The notes: generated by a model not told the origin, from the sequence alone. Shown: positions 33,150-41,447, counted from the stretch's first letter. The stretch: DNA of 64,000 nt from Defluviicoccus sp046348835 (GCA_046348835.1 JAXMDM010000004.1:434001-498000), one strand, 5' to 3'. A program made the numbers and translations.

Positions 33150-34439
33150 ATGGCGCGGACGAAGCGGGATGCGAAGCTGGACAGCCGGACGGCGCGAGCG
33201 AGCTTAACGGCTCGGCATGCTCCCTATTGGACGGTCCTGGATCGCAACACGGCGCTCGGGTACCGCAAGGGTGCGCGTGGCGGTATGTGGATCGCCCGAT
33301 TCCGCGATGACGTGACGGGTGAGCGGCAGCAGGTCACCCTGGGGCCGGCAGACGACCATGTGGAGGCGGAAGGAGGTCCGAACCTCTCCTACCGTCAGGC
33401 CCGAGCAAAGGCGCTCTCCTGGTTCGCCAGGAGGGCCGACGGCGGCGATATTACGGAAGTTGAGGGCGCCTATACCGTCGGCATGGCGCTCAACGACTAC
33501 ATGGCGTGGTTTCGCCGGCACAAGAAGTCCGTCCGAGATACCGAGCGGGCGATTGAAGCTCACATTCGGCCGGGGCTCGGCTCGTTCGAAATCGTCAAGC
33601 TGACCACCTCAACCATTCGCGACTGGCAGAACCGATTGGCGGATAGCCCCGCTCGGCTGCGCACGAAGATCGGCGGAGCGCAGCGCTATCGCGACGCCCC
33701 GGCCGATGACGACGGCCGCCGGGGCCGGCGGGCGACTGCGAACCGCATCCTGACGGTTTTGAAGGCAGCGCTGAATCATGCGTTCGCCGAAGGGAAGGTT
33801 TCGACCGATGACGCGTGGCGGAAGGTGAAGCCTTTTCGCGGCGCCGACGCGGCACGCGTGCGCTACCTGTCTCGGGATGAATGCCGACGACTGCTCAATG
33901 CCTGCCGTCCCGACTTCCGCCGGCTGATTATGGCGGCGCTGGTGAGTGGCTGCCGCTATGGCGAGCTGACGCGGCTCAAGGCTGCCGACTTCAACAGCGA
34001 CGTCGGAACGCTGCTGATCCGGGAAACCAAGTCAGGGAAGCCCCGCCATGTGCCGCTTGACGCCGAAGGGCGGACATTCTTCCTATCTGTCACCACCGGC
34101 CGCGCCGCAGGCGACACCATGCTTCTGCGTGATGACGGCAAGGTATGGGGGAAGGCATACCAGGTTCGCCCTTTGGCGGAGGCCAGTGCCGCCGCGAGGC
34201 TTGAGCCGCCGGCCAACTTCCACTGCCTGCGGCACACCTGGGCAAGCCATCGGGTGATGGCCGGGGCGCCGTTGATGGTGGTCGCGCAGGTGCTGGGGCA
34301 CTGCGACACGCGCATGGTCGAAAAGCATTATGGCCACCTCGCCCCGTCTTACGTGCGCGAGGCGATCGAACGGACGGCGCTCGGGCTTGGCAACGAGGGC
34401 GACACCAACCTCGTCCCGCTTGAGCGAGCCAAGGGCTGA
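33150..34439 (+). CDS. int: Tyrosine recombinase / integrase
   Basis: 429 residues. A SAM-like core-binding domain (YTVGMALNDYMAWFRRHKKSVRDTERAIEAHIRPGLGSFEI, about 110-150) precedes a catalytic domain with Arg in SGCRYGELTRLK (Arg269), HCLRHTWASHRV and GHCDTRMVEKHYGHL with the nucleophile Tyr. All catalytic residues are present. It lies 150 bp from attL, pointing into the element, and should drive integration into and excision from the tRNA-Glu gene. The N-terminal part resembles integrases of alphaproteobacterial prophages. Confidence 0.95.
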   Translation: MARTKRDAKLDSRTARASLTARHAPYWTVLDRNTALGYRKGARGGMWIARFRDDVTGERQQVTLGPADDHVEAEGGPNLSYRQARAKALSWFARRADGGDITEVEGAYTVGMALNDYMAWFRRHKKSVRDTERAIEAHIRPGLGSFEIVKLTTSTIRDWQNRLADSPARLRTKIGGAQRYRDAPADDDGRRGRRATANRILTVLKAALNHAFAEGKVSTDDAWRKVKPFRGADAARVRYLSRDECRRLLNACRPDFRRLIMAALVSGCRYGELTRLKAADFNSDVGTLLIRETKSGKPRHVPLDAEGRTFFLSVTTGRAAGDTMLLRDDGKVWGKAYQVRPLAEASAAARLEPPANFHCLRHTWASHRVMAGAPLMVVAQVLGHCDTRMVEKHYGHLAPSYVREAIERTALGLGNEGDTNLVPLERAKG

Positions 34440-34571
34440 ACGAGGACTGGACCGAAATCAGATCGAAGAACTGAACAAAGACCGGCGCTGCTAGGGTCGC
34501 TCCCGAAAACCCGGCTCTCGCACCGGGCTGCCGCGCCGTCCCCTTCCTGCGAGGCACCGAGCGAGGGTGCG

Positions 34572-35396
34572 ATGGTTGATGAAGACGAGCTGCTAAGGGC
34601 TATTCGCGCCGCGCTTGCCAGTCCGGACGGCGTCGCTGCCGCGAGCAAGATGATGTGCGACGCGATCGATCCGCCAGCGTCTCGCGAACTTGCACACAGT
34701 CAACGATATCTTGATGCAGATGCCCTGCTGAACTGGCCTTTCGGACTCATATACTTGTGGTCGGTCCTAATGGCCCCGTCTCACTGTGGGCGGCAGAAGA
34801 ACATCAACGCCGCGTTACTGGCCAAAGCCCTATCGGGCTTTTACGCTAACAGCGACGCCATGATCTCAGGAAAGCTCGTGAAGATGCTTCGGGATGCGCC
34901 AAAGGTGTGGGAAGCCTATGGAGACGGACGGAGCAAAGAAGCTTGTTTTCGCATTTTGGAAGGGATTACTTTTTCTGGCAATGTTGCCGCGCATATCCTG
35001 CGTATTCTCACATCGTCATCTCAGCACGACATTAAACTTGCCAAAATATGGCGCGCAAAGGCTGCGGTTAGTTCCCTGGCATTTGTTAGCAGAGATCGAG
35101 GCCCTGCCATAAAAAAAGCTTGGGATGAATACAAATCGGTCGCTCATTTTTGGTACGCCATCATTCTCGACATGCAAGGGTTCAGGCAAATGGTTAAATC
35201 CCATAACCCTGATCAATTTTTACATTTCCTGGCGCTCGCCGAGATACTGAGGGAGCTAGGATCACAGTGGCTTGACCCAGCGACTACATGGAAGGTGCCG
35301 CCGGCGATCGCGCTGCCCGCAGTCGATATGCGATCGCGATTGCAGCTTCTAAGTGACGAGCTGCTGCAAGTTCTTGCCGCCGCGGAATTTGGTTAA
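34572..35396 (+). CDS. Hypothetical protein of the island
   Basis: 274 residues, mostly alpha-helical by composition, no signal peptide, and no clear membrane segment beyond a short hydrophobic stretch (NWPFGLIYLWSVLM, about 54-67). I recognise no family. Base composition is clearly lower in GC than in the integrase and host genes, particularly in 34900-35230. It sits between integrase and excisionase, a slot often used by accessory or defence genes in satellites, but no function can be assigned. Confidence 0.65.
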   Translation: MVDEDELLRAIRAALASPDGVAAASKMMCDAIDPPASRELAHSQRYLDADALLNWPFGLIYLWSVLMAPSHCGRQKNINAALLAKALSGFYANSDAMISGKLVKMLRDAPKVWEAYGDGRSKEACFRILEGITFSGNVAAHILRILTSSSQHDIKLAKIWRAKAAVSSLAFVSRDRGPAIKKAWDEYKSVAHFWYAIILDMQGFRQMVKSHNPDQFLHFLALAEILRELGSQWLDPATTWKVPPAIALPAVDMRSRLQLLSDELLQVLAAAEFG

Positions 35397-35484
35397 AGCA
35401 GCTATAACCTAGACCCTGTCTGCTGTCACGCGGCAAAGTCCTCTTTGCGCCGGATTGATCCGGCAACAGTCAAAAGAGGACCGA

Positions 35485-35688
35485 ATGCACAACCGAGCAC
35501 ACAAACCCCTCGGCAACCTACCGCGCCGGGGCTACAGCATTCTTGAATTCGGCGAGATCATTGGCGTCGGCAGGACGAAGATCTATGAGTTGATTGCGGC
35601 CGGCGAGCTAAGGACGGTCAAGCTCGGCAAGCGCCGGATCGTGCCCGCCAGCGAGATCGATCGCCTGCTGTCCGGCGACGCGGTGTGA
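35485..35688 (+). CDS. AlpA/excisionase-type DNA-binding protein
   Basis: 67 residues with one winged helix-turn-helix: RRGYSILEFGEIIGVGRTKIYELIAAGELRTVKLGKRRIVPASEIDRLLSG. This is the helix_turn_helix_17/AlpA pattern in which a wing strand (KLGKRRIVP) follows the recognition helix. ATG at 35485 has AGAGGA 5 nt upstream; the longer frame from 35455 is less likely. Such proteins act as excisionase or as activators of satellite excision and replication genes. Confidence 0.85.
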   Translation: MHNRAHKPLGNLPRRGYSILEFGEIIGVGRTKIYELIAAGELRTVKLGKRRIVPASEIDRLLSGDAV

Positions 35689-35692
35689 CCCC

Positions 35693-35920
35693 ATGCGCAC
35701 GCCCGATGGCCGGCCGCCCCTGTCGGGGGGCGACCGGACCGGTATCGGTATGCTGCTGCGGAGTGCCCAGCGTACCCGATCAGCACACGGACCGCAACCG
35801 GCGGCTGAGCGGGCGACTAACGCTCGCATAGCCGCGCTCTGGTACCGCGACCAGCGGCGGCGCGGCCGGTGGGTGCAGCCGCCGGCGGGCATGGTCATCT
35901 CCGGGAGACGGCGATGGTGA
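35693..35920 (+). CDS. Small basic protein overlapping the replication ATPase gene
   Basis: 75 residues, rich in Arg, starting MRTPDGRPPLSGGDRTG. It begins 4 nt after the excisionase stop and its TGA overlaps the ATPase ATG at 35914-35920. No family recognised. Position between coupled genes supports translation, but composition alone could produce such a frame in this GC-rich DNA. Confidence 0.5.
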   Translation: MRTPDGRPPLSGGDRTGIGMLLRSAQRTRSAHGPQPAAERATNARIAALWYRDQRRRGRWVQPPAGMVISGRRRW

Positions 35921-37503
35921 CGGCCCTGCCGCCGCTCGCCCCACCCGACTCCCTGATCATGCCCGGCCGGCCGCTGCCGCATGACCTGCCCAGCGAGCGG
36001 GCGATGGTCGGGACGGTTATCTGCTACCCCCGATGCCTGGAATCGGTCCGCGCCGTCGTCTGCCCGGATGATATCGGCTACGTGCCGCTGCGCCGTGTCT
36101 ATGAGGCGACGGTCGCCCTCGCGGATGCGGAGGGACTGGGCGATGACGCTGCCCACTGCCTGCACCGACGACTGCGCGGCGACCAGGATGCGCTAGGGGA
36201 GCTGGACGCCGCGATCGACCATGCCGGGGCGTGGACGTCGGCGCCCCGATACGCCGCGATCGTCCGTGACGACTCGGACCGACGGCGCATGCTTGAGGTC
36301 GCCGATCGCGCCTTTGACCCGTCCGCCGACATGGACGAGGCGTTGGCGGAGATTGCCCGCCTGGCGGCGCGGCCGAACGGCAGCCGCCGCGGCTACCTGG
36401 ACCAGGTGCGCGAGGCGACCGAGCGGCTCATCGCGACCAGCGGCAATCCGCCGGCGATCCCGTGGCTCATCGATCGATGGGTCCCCGAGCGTGATACGAC
36501 CCTCGTCGCCGGACCTGGCGGCGGCGGCAAGTCCTACCTGGTGCTGCAGCTACAGGCCGCGGCTGCGGTCGGCGGGACCTGGCTCGGGCTGCCGGTGCCG
36601 CGCTGCTCATCGCTCGGGTTCTATTCCGAGGACGGGTTCGAGGCGGTGGCGACCCGGTTGGACGCGATCGCCCGCCACTACCGGACCACGGTCGCCGACC
36701 TGATGGAGGCCGGGTTGCGGGTGCTGCCGCGCCCGAGCGATACCGAGCTGATCGCCGGCCGTGCTGGCGAGATGACGACCACGGCGGCACATGCGGACCT
36801 GCGGCGGGCGATTGATCGCCTGCGGCCGACCATCCTCATCCTCGACAACGTCGCCGACTTCCTGCCGGTGCTGGCGTTCGACAACGCCGCGATCCGGCAA
36901 GCCCGGCGCATCGCCATCGATCCGCTATGCGCCGAATTCGGCGTGACCATCGTCGGCTTGCAGAACGTCACCCTGGCCGGGATGAGGGCGACCGATGAGG
37001 CGGCGGGCTCGTCCGGCGGGCTCGCCTGGCGTGACGCGTTCCGCGCTCGACTGTACCTGCGGACGGATGAGGCGGCCGAAGGCGACGACCAGGGCGGAAG
37101 CCGCGGCCGCATCCTTTCCAGGATCAAGGCCAACAATGCCCCCGACGACGGCGAGGCGATCAAGCTGCGGTGGTCGGATGGCGTGTTCACCGTCGACGCG
37201 CCGGCTATCGGCACCGTGGCGGCGATAGAGCGCCGGAACAAGGAAGCGGAAGCCGAGGATGCGTTCCTCACCTGCCTGCGAGAGGTGCGTGCCAGCGGTC
37301 GCTATGCAGCCCATAGCACAGCCAGCCGGGACCACTACGCCCCGAAGCTGTTCCGGACGCTGGCGGCTGGCAAGGCTCATTCAATGAAGGCGCTCAAGGA
37401 GGCCATGGAACGGCTGTTTGCAGCCGGCCGCATCCGCGTCGAAAGCGTCCTCAACGCCAATCGGAATTACGTCTCGGCTATCGTGGAGATTGTGGCGTCA
37501 TGA
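35914..37503 (+). CDS. Replicative ATPase: DnaB-N-like domain plus RepA/AAA_25-type ATPase
   Basis: 529 residues from ATG 35914 (GGGAGA site upstream). Residues about 20-125 (LPHDLPSERAMVGTVICYPRCLESV...DIGYVPLRRVYEATVALADAEG) resemble the DnaB N-terminal helical domain. The ATPase has Walker A AGPGGGGKSYLVLQL near residue 200 and Walker B LRPTILILDNVADF, followed by SSGGLAWRDAFRARLYLR, the RepA/RecA-like pattern of AAA_25. The C-terminus has a winged-helix-like region. It probably acts as the element's initiator-helicase, with repeats just downstream as a candidate origin. Confidence 0.82.
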   Translation: MVTALPPLAPPDSLIMPGRPLPHDLPSERAMVGTVICYPRCLESVRAVVCPDDIGYVPLRRVYEATVALADAEGLGDDAAHCLHRRLRGDQDALGELDAAIDHAGAWTSAPRYAAIVRDDSDRRRMLEVADRAFDPSADMDEALAEIARLAARPNGSRRGYLDQVREATERLIATSGNPPAIPWLIDRWVPERDTTLVAGPGGGGKSYLVLQLQAAAAVGGTWLGLPVPRCSSLGFYSEDGFEAVATRLDAIARHYRTTVADLMEAGLRVLPRPSDTELIAGRAGEMTTTAAHADLRRAIDRLRPTILILDNVADFLPVLAFDNAAIRQARRIAIDPLCAEFGVTIVGLQNVTLAGMRATDEAAGSSGGLAWRDAFRARLYLRTDEAAEGDDQGGSRGRILSRIKANNAPDDGEAIKLRWSDGVFTVDAPAIGTVAAIERRNKEAEAEDAFLTCLREVRASGRYAAHSTASRDHYAPKLFRTLAAGKAHSMKALKEAMERLFAAGRIRVESVLNANRNYVSAIVEIVAS

Positions 37504-37522
37504 TGATTATCGCGGCAAAGTT

Positions 37523-37610
37523 TTCGTGCTCACACCCCAAAAGCCGCTTCGTGCACACCCCCTGCAACCCATTGATTTTGCTCACTACCGCTTCGTGCGC
37601 ACACACCCCC
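37523..37610 (+). repeat. Three imperfect iteron-like repeats after the replication ATPase
   Basis: TTCGTGCTCACACCCC (37523), TTCGTGCACACCCC (37548) and TTCGTGCGCACACACCCC (37592) share the core TTCGTGC(N)CACACCCC in the same orientation, starting 20 nt after the ATPase stop. Spacings are 25 and 44 nt. They sit next to a long hairpin, the usual position for initiator-binding repeats of a replication origin. Confidence 0.5.
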
Positions 37611-37611
37611 T

Positions 37612-37663
37612 ATACTACGTATAGGGCGGCGCCCCCGAAGGGGCGCGCCCGCCCCCGTAGTAT
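37612..37663. repeat. Long GC hairpin with 8-bp outer arms
   Basis: ATACTACG (37612-37619) pairs perfectly with CGTAGTAT (37656-37663). Inside, GCGCCCC-CGAA-GGGGCGC makes a second GC stem with a tetraloop near 37629-37646. There is no coding frame and no T-tract after it. It may be part of a replication origin or a transcript end; the nearby iteron-like repeats favour the first. Confidence 0.5.
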
Positions 37664-37713
37664 CCAGGATCCGGGGCGAGCGCCGGACGCCCTCATGGCC
37701 AGGTGTGGCGGCC

Positions 37714-37948
37714 ATGACTGACGCCCTGGTGACGACCGTCTTCCGCGTCGGCCGGCGGTTCAAATGCACGATGGCAAATCCCCGCCTTCGGGCCGGGCGA
37801 GAGCCTGTCGATGAATGTCGAGTGGGAACCGGATGTGCCGAAGCGGATGAACGAACGCGAAATGCAGGACTACCGACGCGGCCGGGACGCGGCGATGGCC
37901 GAAGTCGCCCGGCTGATCGGCGGGCGGGTGGTCGTCGTCGAGGCGTGA
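37714..37948 (+). pseudogene. Small phage-type gene with an apparent 1-nt frameshift
   Basis: Frame 1 gives MTDALVTTVFRVGRRFKCTM. A frame one base later gives PAFGPGESLSMNVEWEPDVP and continues to a natural end ...RRGRDAAMAEVARLIGGRVVVVEA, stop at 37946-37948. Joined, these read as one conserved-looking 77-residue protein of alphaproteobacterial phage islands. Dropping one G near 37773-37774 (ATGGCAAATC) restores it. The annotated-type ORF that stays in frame 1 turns into low-complexity Arg/Gly. It could be decay, a programmed shift or a sequencing error. Confidence 0.6.
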
Positions 37949-37974
37949 AACGGGAAAGGGAGGATTGAACGGAA

Positions 37975-38841
37975 ATGGGCCGTGGCAAGCACCAGGCGAC
38001 CCTTGCCCTGATCGAGGCGGCGAAGGGCATTCTCGAAGAGATCCAGCCGGCGTCAGTGCGCGCCGTCTGCTATCGGCTGTTCGCGGCTGGGGTGATCCCC
38101 GACATGTCCACCGAAAGGTCGGTGAAGAGGGTGGGTCGGGAACTCGTCTGGGCTCGCGAAAATGGGGTGATCCCGTGGGGATGGGTCGTCGACGAGACCC
38201 GCGAAGTTGAGCAAATCGCGGCTTGGGACGACATTGATGCGCGCATCGGCGAGGTCGGTCGCTACTACCGCCGCGACTACTGGCAGGACCAGCCTAACCG
38301 GGTTGAAGTGTGGTCGGAAAAGGGCACCGTCAGGGGCACTCTTAAGCCAGTGCTCGACGCTTTCGGTGTTCCGTTCCGGGTGTTGCATGGTTTCGGGTCG
38401 GCGACCGCGGTCTACGACGCCGCGGATGACAGCGGTTGGAAGCCGATTATCGCCATTTACGTCGGCGACTACGATCCCTCCGGCCTGTACATGTCGGCGG
38501 CGGACCTGCCGGCGCGGCTCGACAGGTATGGCGGCAGGGTCTCGATTGTCCGGGTCGCCCTCGTCGAATCCGATCTTGCCGGCTTGCCGGGGTTCGACCT
38601 GGCCACCAAGCGCAGCGACCCTCGACATAACTGGTTTCGGGACCGTTACGGCACCCGCTGCTGGGAACTGGACGCCATGCCACCTCCCGACCTGCGCACC
38701 CGCGTCGAGGCTTCTATTTTATCCCTGATCGATCGGCGCGAATGGAAGCGCTCGGCGAAGGTCGAGGCGGCGGAGCAGGAAACGCTAAGGACGGTCGCGG
38801 CGAACTGGCGTGATCTTATTTCGGGCCATGTACCGAAATAG
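37975..38841 (+). CDS. Toprim-domain protein related to Spo11/Topo VI subunit A
   Basis: 288 residues. An N-terminal winged-helix-like region (ASVRAVCYRLFAAGVI with Tyr33) is followed by a region with WSEKGTV (Glu115) and YVGDYDPSGLYM (Asp165, Asp167). That Glu plus D-x-D spacing is the Toprim signature, and GDYDPSG is typical of the Spo11/Topo VI-A branch. Tyr33 is in the right relative place for a 5Y-CAP nucleophile, though I cannot confirm it. No B subunit lies nearby. It resembles stand-alone Topo VI-A-like proteins of mobile elements. Probable role: DNA cleavage or relaxation during element replication or mobilisation. Confidence 0.7.
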   Translation: MGRGKHQATLALIEAAKGILEEIQPASVRAVCYRLFAAGVIPDMSTERSVKRVGRELVWARENGVIPWGWVVDETREVEQIAAWDDIDARIGEVGRYYRRDYWQDQPNRVEVWSEKGTVRGTLKPVLDAFGVPFRVLHGFGSATAVYDAADDSGWKPIIAIYVGDYDPSGLYMSAADLPARLDRYGGRVSIVRVALVESDLAGLPGFDLATKRSDPRHNWFRDRYGTRCWELDAMPPPDLRTRVEASILSLIDRREWKRSAKVEAAEQETLRTVAANWRDLISGHVPK

Positions 38842-38952
38842 ATCGCGATGACCGATCGCGGGTCCTTCCTGGCGCTAATTGCTATGCGGGCGCGCAGAGC
38901 GCTGAACATCGCTAGCGCCAGCCCGAAAATTTGGGTTGCCGGCAAGCCAATT

Positions 38953-38970
38953 GTTAGCCACATTGCTAAC
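38953..38970. promoter_or_regulatory. Inverted repeat upstream of the terminase-like gene
   Basis: GTTAGC (38953-38958), spacer CACATT and GCTAAC (38965-38970) form a perfect 6-bp dyad about 30 nt before the terminase-small-like start. It has the size of a phage repressor half-site pair. Prediction only. Confidence 0.35.
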
Positions 38971-38999
38971 CATCGTTGGCCACGATGAGGATCCGGGAA

Positions 39000-39545
39000 A
39001 TGGCGATAACAAGGCTTGGGCTGAGCGAGAGAGCCTACGCGCTGCATTGCGGCCTCTCGCGGCCGGCGGTTGCGACAGCGCGAATGCTGGGCAAGTTGGT
39101 GCACTTCCCCGACGGTTCGATTAATGCCGCCGCCAGCGATGCCCGCCGTGCGGAGACGACCGACCCGGCGATGCAGCGCGACCGCCAATCGATGCGGCCG
39201 GTGCCCGCGGACGCCGTCGACGCGGTCGTCGAGACGCTGGCAGAGGCAGGGGACGGCATGACCTACCTGCAGGCGCGCGCCGAAAACGAGCGGCTGAAGG
39301 TGGCGGAGCAGCGGCTGAAACTGCGGAAGCTGGAGGCCTCGCTAATCGATCGCGCGAAGGCGACCGCGCATGTGCTTGCCCTCGCCCGGCAGACGCGGGA
39401 TTCGTGGCTCGGCTGGCCGGCGAGAGTGGCCCCCGGGATGGCGGCCGAGCTTGGCGTCGACGCGCACGCACTGCAAACGGAACTCGAAATTCACGTCGCG
39501 CGGCACATTACCGAGATGGGCGAAATCAAAATCGACTTGCGATGA
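39000..39545 (+). CDS. Terminase small subunit-like DNA-packaging protein
   Basis: 181 residues. N-terminal HTH (ITRLGLSERAYALHCGLSRPAVATARMLGKL), a coiled-coil rich middle (YLQARAENERLKVAEQRLKLRKLEASLIDRAKATAHV) and a C-terminal block (RQTRDSWLGWPARVAPGMAAELGVDAHALQTELEIHVARHI). This arrangement resembles Nu1-type small terminases and related phage proteins. ATG 39000 follows GAGG at about 9 nt; an ATG at 38985 is also in frame. No large terminase, portal or capsid gene is present, as expected if a helper phage supplies them. Confidence 0.7.
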   Translation: MAITRLGLSERAYALHCGLSRPAVATARMLGKLVHFPDGSINAAASDARRAETTDPAMQRDRQSMRPVPADAVDAVVETLAEAGDGMTYLQARAENERLKVAEQRLKLRKLEASLIDRAKATAHVLALARQTRDSWLGWPARVAPGMAAELGVDAHALQTELEIHVARHITEMGEIKIDLR

Positions 39546-39661
39546 ACGCCGAGCGACGAACGAGGGCTGGCGCCGGCGCGGGTCCTTCCCTGGCGCGATT
39601 CCTCTGCGGGTCCGCCAGGCGCGGCATTTCGATCTCGTGAAACAAAACTAAGGGGGCTGTA

Positions 39662-39854
39662 ATGGGCAGACCAACGATTGGCATACGACCGATGATGGCG
39701 ACTGAGCGGACGCGGCGCCGGCGGGCGCGACTGCGGGGCGAGAGCGACCAACCCAAGGATTTGGAAGCAGCGGCTCGCCCGCGAGATCCTGGCGGGGGAC
39801 GGCGATCGGTCGCTGGCTGATGGGGGCTGCGCTGAGAACGTCCTGCGAACGTAA
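39662..39854 (+). pseudogene. Small basic phage-type gene with an apparent 1-nt frameshift
   Basis: AGGGGG precedes ATG 39662. Frame 1 starts MGRPTIGIRPMMATERTRRRRARLRG, a common opening of small phage proteins, and then degrades after QPKDL. One base later the frame reads WKQRLAREILAGDGDRSLADGGCAENVLRT and stops at 39852-39854, an amphipathic, conserved-looking end. Removing one T at GATTTGG (about 39764-39768) joins them. Same type of +1 change as in the gene at 37714. Confidence 0.55.
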
Positions 39855-40046
39855 GCGATGTAGTCTTCCGTTTCAACCGCCGCCACACCCGCCTGCCGTT
39901 TGGCGGTTCGGGTACATCCGGTACTCCTGCGTCGCGGTCCCCAGCGATGGCTATGGCAAGCCGAAAAAGAAGCCATCCATCCGACCGCGACAAGCTGGCG
40001 CTCGAAACGTTGCGCGGCCTTGTCATTACAGAAAGGGGAGGAACGT
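39855..40046. other. Junction between replication/packaging half and cargo half
   Basis: About 190 bp with no supported gene, between the last rightward element gene and the stop of the leftward BNR-repeat gene. ORFs here are short and without recognisable content. Confidence 0.35.
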
Positions 40047-41261
40047 CTACCGGCATGACAGGCCACTCACGACGCGGCTGCCTACGGTCTGACCTCGGAT
40101 GAACCCCCACGTCACGAACACACCGCCATTCACAGAGGCGATGTGCTCCTGGGAGTCATGGGAATAATCTGAGACACGGATGTTCGGAGACCAGACGGTG
40201 TCGTTCCTGGCGAGCTTCTCAGTGTAGAAAATATCCGTCAAGGACCCATCTACCTCTACCCTGGAATCCTCCCAAACCACACCGATAGCACTAGTGCCAC
40301 CGCAGTTCCGCACCGTTAACTCTGGCGCAAACTGCAAGTTGGTTGCGGTGTCGCTGATCGTTACAGGAGCCGCCCAACTGCGATACGGAGCGCCCGACCA
40401 CGTATAACCGATAACACCCGGCTCGGGTAATCCACCGTTACGCGTGTAGACAACGTGCGTTGTCCCCTTCGCTCCAATCTTCATGTCGAACCCATACTGG
40501 GGCGCCGCGTCCTTCACAACGAAAGCAGCCGGGTGCTTGTAAGTTGCCCCTCCGTTAGAGGACGTGGCGAAATTTATCGTCGCGTCATCGTTGTCTGCAG
40601 CAACGGATACGGTACCGGTTGGCGTGGACGCAATGCGGATCGTCTGCGGACAATGGCTTAGCTTAACGATAGCCGGCGCTGCCCATGTGCTGGCGTAGTT
40701 TGACGACCGCGTTACCGTTGTCTTCAGCTCGTATATGGAGCCGAGTACGCACCCTGACTGAACTTCCGGATACGCCTTCTCCATAGCGATCATGTTCACG
40801 TGCCCGCCGGAAGAAGCGGCAATGCGCGGCTGATCGTAAACCTTACCCCGCTCTACGCCGTTGAACGCCACCGACGGCACCGTCCACGTCGCCCCGCCGT
40901 CATCGCTGCGTATGACGAAGATGTAATTCGTCGGGTTCGATATGAACGGATCATACGTGACATAGGCGATGTAAGCGCGACCTTCAGGCGAGAACGCCAT
41001 ATCCGGTCTGCTGCACGCACCAATGGTTATAGACGGCACAGACCAACTGCGCCCGCCGTCGAGAGAACGGTACACGAGGCACGTGCCATAGAGCTGCGGA
41101 ATGACAGCAACAACGGTATTCGGACGGGCTGGGTTGCTCGCAACAAGCGTCTCATCGCCGTAGCCCTGCAACCAAACGTCAGGCTGGTCTACAGGACCGG
41201 CCGACGCATTCAACGCGATGGAATAAACAGTCGCTGCCAACATCATCAGTCGGATCTTCAT
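40047..41261 (-). CDS. Secreted BNR/Asp-box beta-propeller (sialidase-fold) protein
   Basis: 404 residues from the second ATG (MKIRLMMLAATVYSIALNASAGP), a classic Sec signal peptide cut after ASA. The mature part has repeated Asp-box motifs, RSLDGGRSW, RSDDGGATW and TSSNGGATY, spaced as in sialidase-type six-bladed propellers. I do not see the sialidase arginine triad or FRIP motif with confidence, so catalysis is unproven. It faces left, opposite to the replication genes, and is likely accessory cargo. Convergent with the short phage-type gene. Confidence 0.75.
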   Translation of the reverse strand: MKIRLMMLAATVYSIALNASAGPVDQPDVWLQGYGDETLVASNPARPNTVVAVIPQLYGTCLVYRSLDGGRSWSVPSITIGACSRPDMAFSPEGRAYIAYVTYDPFISNPTNYIFVIRSDDGGATWTVPSVAFNGVERGKVYDQPRIAASSGGHVNMIAMEKAYPEVQSGCVLGSIYELKTTVTRSSNYASTWAAPAIVKLSHCPQTIRIASTPTGTVSVAADNDDATINFATSSNGGATYKHPAAFVVKDAAPQYGFDMKIGAKGTTHVVYTRNGGLPEPGVIGYTWSGAPYRSWAAPVTISDTATNLQFAPELTVRNCGGTSAIGVVWEDSRVEVDGSLTDIFYTEKLARNDTVWSPNIRVSDYSHDSQEHIASVNGGVFVTWGFIRGQTVGSRVVSGLSCR

Positions 41262-41447
41262 CGTCATTCTCCCCCCGCCAGATCAAACCGCGCGACCTTA
41301 AAAGCGCCTCGCCACCACGTCTGGGACCTCCTGGTGGCAATAGCCTTCTGGCGCCCAGGCCACAATGCAACGCCATAAGCTCTACCGACAGAATCGCGGC
41401 TCATTAAGAAAAGCCTATTACTTCTTTCAATCGTCGGCAATATGAGG

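Noticed and set aside
37705..37968. A single 87-residue protein in one frame
   Set aside because: The second half of that frame is Arg/Gly-rich noise, while the neighbouring frame carries a conserved-looking continuation; a frameshifted gene explains the region better.
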